64,000 nt of DNA, taken from Tanypteryx hageni. Its lineage: Eukaryota; Arthropoda; Insecta; Odonata; Petaluridae. Below the pieces are notes generated by a model that saw only the letters and a list, made by a program, of their open reading frames with translations, had not been told where the DNA came from and searched no databases. The DNA lies in assembly GCA_028673005.1 (NCBI GenBank), contig CM054114.1, forward strand, positions 12,369,108 through 12,433,107, given 5' to 3'. Below are positions 1 to 11,315 of this stretch, piece after piece (position 1 is the first letter of the stretch; each line of letters begins with the position of its first letter). Position numbers and translations under genes: made by a program.

Positions 1-870
1 TTTTATTCTTGGTTTATTAGTAGTGATTACATAATTCCTAAAGAACACCTCCAGTTTTCATGTACGAAAACAATTTTCGTAGCAGCCGATGTAAATTAAT
101 CTGCTATAATTACATTTATACATTTAATTTCCAATGGCCCACAGCGAATTTAATAAGTGAAAGTAATGTATTCAGAATAACTGTTTATCGTATAACATCT
201 AAGTTCAATAAAATTCATATCAGCATTTCTTTCAAGTACTTCATCGCATGAAACGAATCTATTCGAGATACACTATACATTTTCTTGAATAGTTGCTTTC
301 TACCTATGTCTCTCTTTTCTATTACAATTATTATTACGAATTGAATAATGCAAAGATTTTTATACATTTAGTAGCAAAAAAATGCGATGGATGCTTTCAG
401 TTGACTAAAAACAAATTATTATCCTGTACGTTCGACGTTGGATCAAACCTGCTCTTGTAGTAGATTATCTTTGAAATAAATTAGTTATTGAAATTACCTT
501 AAAATTTATATAAAAAGGAGACATGTTTCCGCTGGATGTTTGTTGTTTCCCTCAAGTCATGAAAGAATTTGTTATTAACTCCGACAAGCTAATTTTTCGT
601 AATAAATAAAAATCTATTAGTCATTCTTATTCAGTTTCAAGACACGATTAATATCTCTTAAAATACGAAAAAGTAGTAAAAATAGTTACCAATTTAAAAT
701 TGCAAATTTAAAAAGACATTCCGGACGAATTTCTTAGAAGGAGATAAAATTTTCCAGTAATGGAGTTCACTACCTCAAATTTTATAGAAAAAACCTCTAC
801 ACAAAACTACTTAGCAACTAGCTCGGAATACGGAAAAGCATCAGCTCCTGACCGAGGCAGCAACCACACC
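1..870. other. AT-rich non-coding sequence
   Basis: No supported gene, RNA or repeat was seen here. The single short open frame near the start (60-251) has ordinary AT-rich codon content and no recognisable domain. Confidence 0.5.
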
Positions 871-874
871 AGCC

Positions 875-935
875 CAGGGGCAGCATCGGCCTACCAGGAA
901 TTTGCCTAATGTCCCGGCGGCCCAATCCGCCCCTG
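875..935. repeat. 61-bp GC-rich foldback resembling a hAT-type terminus
   Basis: A GC-rich island in AT-rich sequence. It opens with CAGGGGCAGCATCGGCC and closes with GGCCCAATCCGCCCCTG, so its two ends pair as an imperfect inverted repeat. On the minus strand it begins CAGGGGCGGATTGGGCC, which resembles the CAGGGG-type ends of hAT elements. No target-site duplication was seen, so a solo transposon end is the likeliest reading. The assignment is an inference from the terminal motif only. Confidence 0.35.
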
Positions 936-1408
936 ACTACAATACAGCGGAAACTGTCTTCTGCACGTAAATGGTATTAATACATGGGAAAATCGAACTT
1001 AAAAATAGCTATACTTACATAAATATCAAGTATTATGCGGATTGGCTAAGTCACACCAACTGAAGCATTATTGGTAGACGAAGATTGTTGAGAGAACTGG
1101 TGAGAGCTGGGCTGGGCGTAAAAATCTGTGTTTTAATGCCGCTGGGCGCTATATAGTTAATTTTTTAGAAATATGGTCTATGTAGTATTATTAATGACTT
1201 TAAGTTCTATAACTGAGTGAATTTCAATCAAAATTGTTGCAGCCATTTTTGAATAAATCGACATTTTGTGAAAATAAACAAGAATAAATTATCCTTCATT
1301 GTTGCGCTATATCATTTATCTCTTCGTTGTTTCTTTTGTGGCTAATAATATCCCGATATACGAAATATCATTCGATTTAGTTGGGCCATTCAGGCTCTAT
1401 AGCTGCGA
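936..1408. other. Non-coding sequence, nothing recognised
   Basis: AT-rich sequence with no open frame, RNA gene or repeat that could be supported. Confidence 0.4.
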
Positions 1409-1541
1409 ACAGACAGACGGCATGCCAAAAATCACCTTCTCGGATTCGGGGGACACATAAATCGTGTATTTCCGTCGATTTATTTTTTCGCGAATACAGT
1501 TCCTTCCCTATATACTACGTAGGTAAGTATATGAGAAAGTA
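1409..1541 (-). repeat. Hairpin repeat of the GAGAAAGTA family
   Basis: Read on the minus strand this begins with TACTTTCTCATATAC, the arm of a terminal hairpin. It then runs through a sequence containing a CGACGGAAATACACGATTT-like block to a CCGTCTGTCTG microsatellite. The same order is seen at 60738-60915 (plus strand) and, without the microsatellite, at 6170-6296 (minus strand). It is a non-coding interspersed repeat, and its transposon class is unknown. Confidence 0.6.
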
Positions 1542-1618
1542 AAAATATTTATCATTTCGAATCATGGATATCACCATTCATCTGCCTTTATATAATGCGA
1601 AAATGTGATGATCTAGTT

Positions 1619-1877
1619 CAGGTGTCCCCAAACTACGGCCCGCGGAAATTTTATTAAGCATCATAAAATCAGTGTTTCCAATTTAAAAACAGGCGCATTG
1701 TTCGCATTAGAAATTTTCTTACATTTATTCACATTTACCTATAGTTATATATGCATGTATGCTTACGTAATTATAGAATAAAATATTTTAAATTTTGAAA
1801 CTTTTTTTTTTCGATCCGGCCCACCTAGCACTGTCAATACTCCTATGTGGCCCTCTCAAAAAGTTTGGGGACCCCTA
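1619..1877. mobile_element. hAT-type miniature inverted-repeat element
   Basis: The left end is CAGGTGTCCCCAAACTACGG. The right end, read in reverse, is TAGGGGTCCCCAAACTTTTT, so the outer 15 or so bases form terminal inverted repeats of the CAGG(G/T)GTCCCCAAAC kind known from hAT (Charlie-like) elements. The flanks are atctagtt (1611-1618) and atcttgtt (1878-1885), an 8-bp target duplication with one mismatch, which is the size expected for hAT. The 259-bp interior is AT-rich and non-coding, so the element would depend on a transposase encoded elsewhere. Confidence 0.8.
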
Positions 1878-1885
1878 ATCTTGTT

Positions 1886-4195
1886 AATAAAGACGTAACA
1901 ACAGAAGTTTTTACATCTGTAGGAAGATTTTTGGAATTTAAATAATTACGGAAACGGACTAATGTAAGTGTTTTGTTGGTCTTATTCGTATGCGGAGTTC
2001 AAAATAACAGAGTACCTATGTCATTGTTTTAGCTTTGCATGAGAATGACGACTGCGCATGCATTTTCATATCGTTCACGCACACAAGTAAAATGCAGATT
2101 TGCATGTCGTCGTTCTTCTCATGCGGCGAATCGGATATCGAGAGCGTTCCAGAGTTGCCCGGGAGTCGAACTTAACCCAAATTACAATAATAATAATGCG
2201 GCGCAAGGACGACGATCGTGAATCACGGCGAGAGGGGCATCTCGATTCTTTGGAAGTCCTCCTCGCTGTCTCCCTCTCTCTCTCATGCTTAATTCATGAA
2301 GAGTCCGCCTGGCGTCGCGCAGAGCGCATGTGTCAACCCGAGTCCCTTTTGTCTCGCCCTTTCAGTCGAGCCGCCAAAGGCTAACAAATTCACCGTCGGA
2401 TGTGTATCCGAGACAACAGAGAGAGAGAGAGGGAGAGGACACTCGAGTCAGATGCGCGCGTTACGGACAGAACGATCTCGCGCCATTAATTTCCTCGCGA
2501 CATTCGTCCCAGTTACTCATCAAAGTACGCGCGTTTTCGAGTCTTATGCGTCGTAAGCAGAACGCGAGCACGAAAGCGACCGTGCTAGCACACGAAAGTG
2601 TCCTCTTAATGCATAAATAAACCGAGATCCGCTTTTTGCAATTTGAAGAATTCGCGATCCATCTGGGATTCCTTTTGCGGGATTCTGACGAGCAACAAAA
2701 TGAGGAAATATTCGTTGGAAATTTCGCTGAAATTTTTAATATTCACTTTCGATCAAAGCTAAGAAATACAATAAATATTTAGTTTGCTGTCGTCTTTTTA
2801 AGTATGATACGGCTTTTAAAATGGGCGTTTTGACGCTGTGTGGTAGTTTAGAGGCACATTAATATTCGAATATAAACATCCCTCGGTAAACAGAATTTTG
2901 TATTAAACCGCTTCCTTTTTCATTAATTTAGATCTGGGTTTAAAGAAACCGCCGTGCTGGAAAATAAATAAATTGGCGAATTCCAAATCTATTTCAAATA
3001 CGTCCATAAAATTCTCCGCGGTAAAAATTACTTCTGTTTATCTTCGGAATAATCATTCGTGCTGGTCTAGGCAAACGAGTAATAACGGCATTGGTAAAAT
3101 CTGCGTTGTATACAGAGCGGTGAAAACGGAAAATTAATAATTTTATCACTGAATATCTCGCAAATGAATTTTTAATAAAGTCAATATGTTCGTTTGGAAA
3201 GCTTTTATCATTACTAATGGAAAGGAAATTAATTAAAAAATTGAAAGCCTAGCTAAAACGTGAGACATTCAAATCAAAATCTGTTTATTAGCAATTTAAA
3301 ATTATATTCGCAAAATGTTAGAGTTTTCATCGTCCACTTTTTCAACCAGAAGGCATAATTGTGCCGTATGGTAAATACCTATGTTTGTGCTGCGCTTTCA
3401 GAAACACAAAAGCAATTTACTCATTTTCAACGGTGCCTCGACTTCGTAATTAAAGATGCCCCTCTTTTATGTTTCGCTTTGCGAAAAAATCCATCTTTAT
3501 TCAATCAAGACGCCTGCCTTTGTTGGAGAGAGGAAAAAACGTCGTAGTCTTAACAATAGCAGTTCCGATTCCATTCAAATTCGTTATGAATTCAACATCC
3601 GTCTCGAAACTTCCCTGCAATTTCTCAGACAAATGGTATTCTAGTCTTGACGTCGGATAGGATCTCATTATGCCCGCGAACTCTGAATTATTCTCTGCGA
3701 GTGTTCGCTTAGGAAGGCGCCATAGCTACCAACTATTCCTGCCTTATTTCACGAGCCATGCCTAACTGCTTCCTTTCTTCGGGAAACCATCAACTCCTTG
3801 CCGAAGACGAAAAAAATTTTACGACCTTACCAAATGCGATCGCCTCTGTGTGCGCATAAAAAGTAATTGAATTATCTCGGATGAGATCGATAAAAGCGTC
3901 GATTCCACGCAATGGCTTTTTCTGTTTATTTCCTCCATCGATTTAAAATGTCTTCCAGGATGTCTGCCACTTGAGATCGTTGCGAACGGAATTTTCTTTT
4001 TAAAAGAAGACTAAGTGATGTTCAGATTTCATGCGAAAGCACCGCCGCTATTTTGTTTTTGCAGTTACAAGCGGCGGTTAACAATTTTTAAAATAGTCAA
4101 ACAATAGGGCTATTATAAAAGAGGCGGTAATGAGGGAATATGCCGGAGAAAGTTGAAAGTAGAGCTGTGATTTGTGATCCTATTATTAAGATAAC
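1886..4195. other. Non-coding region with a CpG-rich block at about 2040-2600
   Basis: The first 700 bases are richer in GC and CpG than their surroundings. They include a TGCGCATGCAT motif resembling an NRF-1 site at about 2053 and GA/CT runs near 2270 and 2420. Short overlapping open frames there (60-96 codons in two frames) show no domain and fit GC-rich non-coding sequence. The rest, to 4195, is AT-rich. A promoter or unrecognised exon in the CpG block cannot be excluded. Confidence 0.35.
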
Positions 4196-4803
4196 TTTCA
4201 TTTAAGTAAGGAAAGCTAAGCAAAAACTAGGATTCATCAAACGGATAGTAGGTAAAAGCGAAGAAAAAGTCAAAGAGACATGTTACTTTTCTTTAGTTAG
4301 ACCGCTGCTAGAGTATGCGTCGAGCATATGGGATCCGTACGAGAAAGGTTTAATCACCGAGTTAGAGAAAGTGCAGCGAAAAGCTGCTAGATTCGTCAAA
4401 AATTGTTATGATAGAAATATAAGCGTTACAGGCTTGATACAGGACTTAGGATGGGAATCACTAGCTGAGCGTCGATCACGTGCTAGGTTAAAACTTCTTG
4501 AAAGATTTAGAACGAGTACTTTCTCCAGCGACGTCAAAGAAATAATAAGAACTCCCACCTATATCGGTAGAATGGACCATCCTCGTAAAATAAGAGAGAT
4601 AGCCTGTAGGACAGAGAGATACAAAGGCTCATTTTTCCCTAGAACGATAGCTGAGCAGAATAAAACTTGCGATCAAAAGTAACCTCGCGTAGGGGCGTAA
4701 ACCAAGGCCTAATTTTGGAGTTTTCCCCTTGGTGTTAATACACCCCCTGCCACACACCCTTGCGGTGGCTTGCAGGGTAAACTGTAGATGTAGATGTAGA
4801 TGT
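4196..4803 (+). mobile_element. 5'-truncated CR1/Jockey-type LINE 3' end
   Basis: The element consists of the C-terminal part of a reverse-transcriptase ORF (4206-4682), a short 3' untranslated region and a tail of TGTAGA-like repeats at about 4785-4802. The region before the tail (CCCCTGCCACACACCC ... GGTGGCTTGCAGGGTA) is also recognisable at about 59495-59525, so this is a family 3' end. An in-frame stop sits just before 4206 and no upstream RT sequence is visible, as expected for an insertion truncated at its 5' end. A target duplication was not found. Confidence 0.8.
4206..4682 (+). pseudogene. LINE ORF2 C-terminal fragment (reverse transcriptase tail)
   Basis: 158 codons remain open to a natural stop at 4680-4682, with no initiating ATG. 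Diagnostic blocks in order are LGFIKR, LVRPLLEYASSIWDPY, LEKVQRKAARFV, LGWESLAERR and, near the end, RYKGSFFPRTI. These are the conserved C-terminal blocks that follow the catalytic palm in CR1/Jockey-like ORF2 proteins. The reverse-transcriptase catalytic core and the endonuclease are absent, so the fragment cannot act alone. The intact frame suggests a fairly young or lightly mutated copy. The alternative is another closely related LINE clade, which this tail cannot separate. Confidence 0.85.
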
Positions 4804-5869
4804 AATAATTAATCATTTTTCTTCTTGGCTTTTACCATTAGACATTCGCCTGATTAGGTCAAAAATATCCCGCCACAGAGTTTTAGAGTTTCAGTATTTC
4901 CTTAGTTGTTATTTTGTAACGGGAACGGATACATAGAGCTAACTCGAGCAGACACATTATGTATAAGGCTTTGTTTATTGCAGCCTATGGAATGAGCTCG
5001 GTAATACAACTTCGACTTCGGCATGGGATTGCGATCACAATACAGGACGTTTTTGCTGAATTGCAGGGATCGCGGAGTCAAATCAGAATCTTCGCGAATA
5101 TGTGCAACATTTGTGAACAGACGAAGAGCGCTCCGCTCCTTCACGCCATTTTGGGATTAGAGTGACTAGCGTTTACTCCTCGGATAATGAATCGACGGAT
5201 GCGTTGCGTTCTCTTAAAAGAAAAAGCGAAGGCGACTGTCCGCGCACGTCCCTCGTTCGCATTTTCTCTCTCATTATCGTAATGTTCCTGTTTTCCTCCC
5301 TCCCCCCACTCCACTCCACTTTCTCCCTTAACCCCTCCCTCATCCTCTCTCTCGCCAATATTCGTAATGAGAGGACGTTCTTGAGGCGTCGCAAGGGGAA
5401 CCGTCAAAATGGCGATCCCCACGGCTCAATGGCCCCGAGGAAGTAGGCTCTTTTGCTGATGACACCATTCCATCTTTTTTTTACGTGATGGAGCTTTTTG
5501 TGGACAATTATTGGGCACCTTTTACCCCACTGTTAGCGCTCTCGTGTTTTTATGTTATTTTGCGAATCTTCGAGGAATGTCTTTTGCAGACGCGTCGCGT
5601 AAGAGGAGTCGTTTCGCTCCTTTCAGAGTAATTAACGGAAAGATTTCTAGATGACGGTGTGATATCGGAGGCGAATGATACGGCGAGAAGAACGGCTAAA
5701 GGAACGCTTTGCGAAAATCGAAACATTCGTTGAATTCGGACCCGGTTGAGGCGACGCCCAATTTTGAAGGTAATTAAAAAGTCTGATGTGGCCAACACAC
5801 GACTTTCTCCATGTGTAGTTGGTAATTTAGGAGTTGGCGGCGCTGGAATCGCGAGGTAAATTACGAATA
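4804..5869. other. Non-coding sequence with a short CT-rich tract
   Basis: A pyrimidine-rich patch lies at about 5260-5355. Overlapping open frames on both strands between 5140 and 5450 are by-products of that patch. No gene is supported. Confidence 0.4.
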
Positions 5870-6296
5870 ACTGAAATATCTCCTTAACAATTGGCTCTAC
5901 AAAAAATTATCAAACACAAAACTAATAGAGAATAAAATTATCTATAAACAAGGTTATAAAATACGCTTACGTTAATGAAGAATTGCAGGAGATATTTGAC
6001 ACAAACGGAAAAATGACAAGAATAAACATCCACTTTCGGTCGACCGATTTTAGCTAAAATATAATCAGTTCCCGATTTTCTAATACAAACGTTAAATTTG
6101 AAATTTTATGCTGATCGGATAATTAGTGTTTGAGTTAGAGCGTCCACAAAATTCCGATCGCCGACACACATATATATCATCGATAAAATGGTCAAAACAT
6201 GTTCAGGGAACCTTAAAACATATTTCCGTTAAAATCTCGAATTCGATTTTTTCATGAAAACGACACTTTCTCTATATTTCGCGTATGGAGAAAGTA
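5870..6296 (-). repeat. Hairpin repeat of the GAGAAAGTA family, longer copy
   Basis: The right end is a hairpin at 6265-6296: ACTTTCTC, a 15-base spacer, then GGAGAAAGTA. To its left is a CGTTAAAATCTCGAATTCG block that matches the copy at 60738 onward. The left part (5870-6170) carries ATAACTGAAATATCTCC-like and GCTGATCGGATAATTAG sequence and probably belongs to the same repeat, but that boundary is uncertain. It is non-coding. Confidence 0.5.
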
Positions 6297-7460
6297 ATAA
6301 TCGATGATTTTTGTTGAATGTTCTCCTTCGTCCAATTTTGGAATTGTAATTTTTGTCATTTATGTCATTAATTTTACCCAGAATTATTCTATAATAATGG
6401 TGTAATTTAATAAATGAAATAATCATTGAAGGCGTTGATGATTTGATGTAGCATTATCATTGTGATAACCATAAAAAATTTTCGAGTATCTAGTTTAAAT
6501 TCAATCTGATAGTTGTGAAGTCCATTTTTCGATGCGATATTGATGAAATGAGAATAAGGACTTCATTGCTTTTTATAGGAGCATTAAAAACTTTCGTGGA
6601 ATTGTTTATCATTAATATTGTGTTCTTTTATGGAAATCTACGATCCGACTGATTAAAAGATGACTTACATAAGAAATGGCCATATTTTGACATTAATACA
6701 CATCACCTATCAAAGATATAACGCACCGTTTCAAATTAAAAAACTGAATGTTGCATTCATTAAAAATGATAGTTGGAAAAGCTTTTTTGCTGTATCAAAA
6801 GCGGCCAATTTATGCATGGATGAAACCAAAATCCGCAATACTAAGCATAGCGAGACAACGAGCGAAAAAAACAAAAGCCTCTCAAATTATCGCCAGCGCT
6901 TATTTTTACATTTTGGACGGGGTATTCGGAAGTCATTTTCGCGAAAGTTTCAGCGGGTAATCTCGTGTTTACCGTGGCGTCTGATTTAATCTGCATATTT
7001 TTCTCTTGCATTTTAACGGAATATGATTTCGCAGCTTTTCGCAATATCTTCCTAAACCACGGGGCGTCGCTTCCAATGCTGGTATTATCCGTTTTTATGA
7101 GTCCCGTTGCCATGGAAATGGTCAAGCTTCGCTCGCGATGGCCGCCTCTCTTCCCGGTAGCGTCGGACTCTACGAACATGCGGCTTTTCGAAAAACCGCA
7201 GAGCAGGTGCTATGGAGTCTGCTCACGTCTTGTATCGCAATAAGGCTTTCAAACCTTAACCACAAAGGAACATAAACCTGACTGCACTAATGCCAAAGGA
7301 TGAAAACTTTTTTAAGGTTTTATTTTTACGCCATCCTTGTCGGGAAAAAATAACATTTTTACCTCCAACCTAATAAGTCAACACTTAAAGCGGACTGCAT
7401 TACCATTACAATTCCCCGTCCTTCCCTTTACTTTTTCAAGAGTTGGCTAGTTTCTTTTTC
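6297..7460. other. Non-coding AT-rich sequence, nothing firm
   Basis: Open frames of 70-112 codons on both strands between 6660 and 7243 overlap one another. None has a domain, a signal sequence or splice context that supports a gene. Confidence 0.35.
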
Positions 7461-7472
7461 ACCGTTCTTCTG

Positions 7473-7545
7473 TTTTCCTTTCCTCCCCTCCCCTCTCTCT
7501 CTCCCTTCTCCATCCCTCTTTCTCTCCCTCCATCTTCGTCTCTCT
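7473..7545. repeat. CT-rich pyrimidine tract
   Basis: A run almost free of purines made of CTCTCTCC and CCTCCCTC units. Simple repeat. Confidence 0.7.
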
Positions 7546-8660
7546 TGTTTCATTTCTTATCTGCGGTGTTACAAAGTCAGCCTTTAGAATATGGCTCGCG
7601 TTTCCTTTTTCTTTAATGCGGCATCTTTGAGGAATTCTTGTTTTCCTTCTAGCGTGATGTGTTGTTTATGACCTCCAGCATCTGCCAGTTGCAAGTAGGT
7701 TAGGTGCAATTTCACTTGGATGGAGATAGAGCATGAATTCTTCTTTTCGCAGACGAAGAGCGGGTTCCGTTATTGCTTTTTTCTCTCGCCTGCACAACCT
7801 GGAAGAGCAATTTTATTTGCAGACGCGAGCGTTAAACAAACGATTTAAAGTTTTCCTCTTCATTCTATTCTTAATTGCATATCCTCGCATATTTATCGCG
7901 AGTTTTTTCGTAGGACATGCATACGATATATCTACTCCGGTTATATTTTTTTATCCTGAATCGTTTCTATTAGAGAGCAATTGCCGAGCTTACAAGAAAA
8001 GCTACGGTCGGGTTCGTTAGGAAGGCACGGACGTGATGTAAATAATTTATTCCTCGCCTCGATGCTGCTCACAGATTCAAAACATTACTTTGGGTCGACT
8101 GAAGTGCCTTTTTTGAGCTTTGTATAATCCACAAAGCTGAAATATCAATCGGAAGTTTCTATATGCACCCTCGAGGTAACTGTAGAACTAAAATAAATTA
8201 ATTTCAAATTCATTCGAAATTATTTTTTTTGTTGGAATGTTTGAGGAAAAAATTATTGCATCGCATCAGTTTTATACTTTGGGAAAATGACGAAAAATTA
8301 AGTTGCATATACGGAAAGGTAAAGGAAAAAATCCTCGTATTTATTCATTCTACATCGGCCGTTAAACATGGTCGCATGCGCAGTGTATTGTTAATGCCGC
8401 ACGTTAAACCAAGGTTACACGCTCGCAGCAATTTATCAAACACTTTTCAAGAGGCGACGTGTTTTTATGGCGTCGTTGGAACATTTTGTGTCATTCCCCA
8501 TTCGCTCATATCGCTACGGCCCTATTGCAGTCACGGCGGGTTTAATATACCATCAATCACCTTTTTTTTTCCAAAATCCCGGATCGTTCCAAACAAATGA
8601 AACTCGGCCCGAATTCATTATTACAATGAGCTCTCTTGGAAATTCGGTCGTGTTAATTCC
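7546..8660. other. Non-coding sequence
   Basis: Short open frames (95 and 123 codons) at 7733 and 8229 have no recognisable domain. A GCATGCGCA motif resembling an NRF-1 site lies at about 8374. No gene is supported. Confidence 0.35.
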
Positions 8661-8663
8661 TTA

Positions 8664-8858
8664 CTTTCTCTCTCTCCACCTCTCCCTCCTCCTTTCTCCC
8701 CATCTCTCTCTCCTTTCCCTTCCTCTCCCTCCTCTCCTTCTCTTCCTCCTCTCCCTCCCTTCCTCTCTCTCCCTCCCTTCCTCCTCTCCCTCCCTTCCTC
8801 CTCTCCCTCCCTTCCTCTTCTCCCTCCCTCCCTCTCTCCTCCTCTCCTTTCCTCATTC
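8664..8858. repeat. CT-rich pyrimidine tract, about 195 bp
   Basis: The plus strand is almost entirely C and T, built from CCTCTCCCTCCCTTCC-type units that recur in tandem after 8750. Long open frames on both strands here (147 and 107 codons) are products of this composition. Confidence 0.85.
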
Positions 8859-9929
8859 TTTCCCGCCCATCCTTTGCAAACAGAAATTGCCCAAAACTTT
8901 AATCTCATAAAGATTACTCTTTTCCCATGGACCGTTTTTTTCATTTGTAAATTTTACTTCTGGCAAGTCGAATCCATGCATATGATTTAGCAGCACTTCC
9001 AGAATGCTTTCACATCGATTCTCGCTTGGGCTTAGAGATCAGAACCAAACGAAACTTTGATGTGATTTCGGAACGCGGTGGAATCCGGGTCGCGGTTTTA
9101 TTGCAGCGGAAATACAGCAGATCAAATGAAATATTATCCTTCGGTCGTTAGCAGAACCATCTCGTGTTCTGCTTCTCTCTTTTTTCTCTTTAAACTGCCA
9201 TAAACAATCGCCAGAGGTATAATATCTAGAATGAGGGGGGAAGGGGGGAAGAAGAGAGAGAAAGGAGGGGTAGAGAGCCACCCGCTGGCATTGTTGCATC
9301 ATGGGAGTCGTGTTTTATCTTCACCGGCATTTAAAAGTTATCATAGACCGAAATGTTCTCATGCGTTTTGAGATTTTAAAATAATATCTATGTTTGTTAG
9401 CTTAGATAAACTTTATATTCGACGCCGTTTTTTTACGAAAGCCCAAAGTTTAATCAACACACTAAAATTCGTTGATGCGTTACAAATGTTATTAGAATGC
9501 TGAAGACATGATGAAGCTCGAGAAAATTTTAAGGAAGCATTCATATTGTTTCATCGTTTAATAAAAAATAATCTTTAATGCGCTTTTTTGGCTCATTCGA
9601 TTCCGCACCACTTTGGTACTGATCACAGCATCTGCTGTTAACTCATTCTATCAGCCTTTCATGTCGATTGGATCCGAATCACGAGTTTAAATTATTGACT
9701 GATGGAGTGAACGTCGAATGGTCTAATGGCGGAGCAGATGCATTATTTTCGTTTGACTGATTAATTATTAATCTGTAACGAACTGGAATTATTTATGAAG
9801 ACAACTTTCCCTTACGTTCCGATTAATTCCATAAATGTTGCTGCATATTTTTTCATCGGTGATGAACATGAATTATTTTGATTTTTAGGGGTTCTTTAAC
9901 GGGGAAGCGACAGTAGTGGAACGCCTTAT
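8859..9929. other. Non-coding sequence with a short purine tract at 9233-9275
   Basis: A GGGGGGAAGG/GAGAGAAAGG tract lies at 9233-9275. The remainder is AT-rich with no supported gene. Confidence 0.4.
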
Positions 9930-10030
9930 TGGCAGGTTTCGTCCGTCTGTCCGTCCGTATGTTTAATCTCCGAAACTCCTGGGTAGATGTTCAAAAATTT
10001 TGGTATTTAGTAGTTTACGATAAAGAAAAT
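9930..10030. repeat. CCGTCCGT / TTTGGTATT repeat core, diverged copy
   Basis: Contains GTCCGTCTGTCCGTCCGTAT followed by GTTTAATCTCCGAAACTCC and TTTTGGTATTTAG. This is the reverse complement order of the core at 19500-19580 (AATACCAAATTTCATC ... CGAGTT-like ... CATGCGGACGGACGG). It is a diverged member of the same non-coding family. Confidence 0.55.
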
Positions 10031-10416
10031 AAAATAATGGTATAACTTTTTTACATAGTCCAATCAGGAGTGCCACTTTACTGGTGCCAAAAAATGATTT
10101 TCGTGGCAACTACAAATACGTTAAATTTCATTTCGTGCGGCTACAACAAAGTAAATGCAAGGAAATGGATTATCCGCGAAGAAGAAATTATCTTAAATAC
10201 GTTTTCTTCCGTACGAATACACAGCTTTTGTAAGTGGAAAGAAAGGGATAATTTACGACGAATCAATGGACGTGAAAGTAAAGATTACCACTGCTCATTT
10301 CAAGTGAGGTTATGTTTTAAATAATTTTCGATTATTTTATTAATAACTGAGTATAAAACGGCAAATCAAAAATTCAATACTTCCTTGAGATCGCTTCTGA
10401 TATATCGTTCTGCAGC
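10031..10416. other. Non-coding sequence
   Basis: One 84-codon open frame (10070-10324) has no recognisable feature. Nothing else was seen. Confidence 0.35.
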
Positions 10417-10424
10417 GCTTAGAC

Positions 10425-10723
10425 CAGTGGTCCCCAGCATTTGCGTAGGCGCGGCACCCTTTCAAAGATAAACAGAATTCCGCGGCACCCCAGCCTTCAA
10501 AACAATGTTTTTATATTTTCACAAACGAGTCTTACAACGTTAGGACAGATCCATTTGTTGGTACCACACTATTATCAATTTATTAGAGAAAACAATAATG
10601 CCCTAGTTACCTGTAAACACATCCCATTCGTTGATTTATTTACAAAATTAACTTTATCGCGGCACCCCTAAAAATCAGCTGCTGCACCCCAGGGTGACGC
10701 TGCAACCAGGTTGGGAACCATTG
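10425..10723. mobile_element. hAT-type miniature inverted-repeat element
   Basis: The left end is CAGTGGTCCCCAGCATTTGC and the right end in reverse is CAATGGTTCCCAACCTGG, giving hAT-like terminal inverted repeats. Flanks gcttagac (10417-10424) and gcatagac (10724-10731) form an 8-bp target duplication with one mismatch. Subterminal GCGGCACCCC motifs occur in the left (about 10450 and 10482) and right (about 10659) parts, possible transposase-binding repeats. The element is about 299 bp and non-coding. Confidence 0.82.
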
Positions 10724-10731
10724 GCATAGAC

Positions 10732-11085
10732 AATAGACTGAACCATTTATGTTTATCTTTTTTTGACATTTTAACATAAATCGTAAAGAACGCCTTTGGG
10801 AACTCTGTACACCGACATGCTCGTTTTTTCTTAGATACCGAGAAATTGACGAGAATGTTTTATTATTTTATATACGAATCCAGAATATGGCGTTATAATT
10901 GTATGCCAAACCACTTCATTTTTCTTGCTGAGAAGAATCCTTCCCACAGCCTCTCTTTTCTTTCGACGTAACTAAATCCGATAGTCGTATTCTTGTTCCT
11001 CTGCATTTCTCCTCCTCGCGTCTGAATTTAACCATTTTTACTTTCCCTCGCGTCTTGTGCCGTAGCAACAAGCGCAAATTCCAAC
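10732..11085. other. Non-coding sequence
   Basis: No gene or repeat could be supported. Confidence 0.35.
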
Positions 11086-11086
11086 C

Positions 11087-11315
11087 CCTCCCTACCCCCT
11101 TCCTCTTCCCGTTATTACATTTTCATCCATGCCTCTCTCATCATCTTCCCCTCTTCATCTCTCCCCTTCCTCATTTCTTCCTTTCTTCATCTCTCCCTTT
11201 CTTCATCTCTCCATCTGTTCATTTCACCCTCTCTTCATCTCTCCCCCTCTTCATCTCGTCCCCTCTTCATCTCTCCCCCTCTTCATCTCTCCCCCTCTTC
11301 ATGTCTCCCCGACTC
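11087..11315. repeat. CT-rich tract with CTTCATCTCTCCCC tandem units
   Basis: A pyrimidine tract in which a unit of about 15-17 bp, CTTCATCTCTCCCCC, repeats with variation, most regularly at 11225-11305. The regularly spaced CAT makes it a minisatellite rather than a simple dinucleotide run. Open frames of 113-121 codons here are artefacts of the period. Confidence 0.8.
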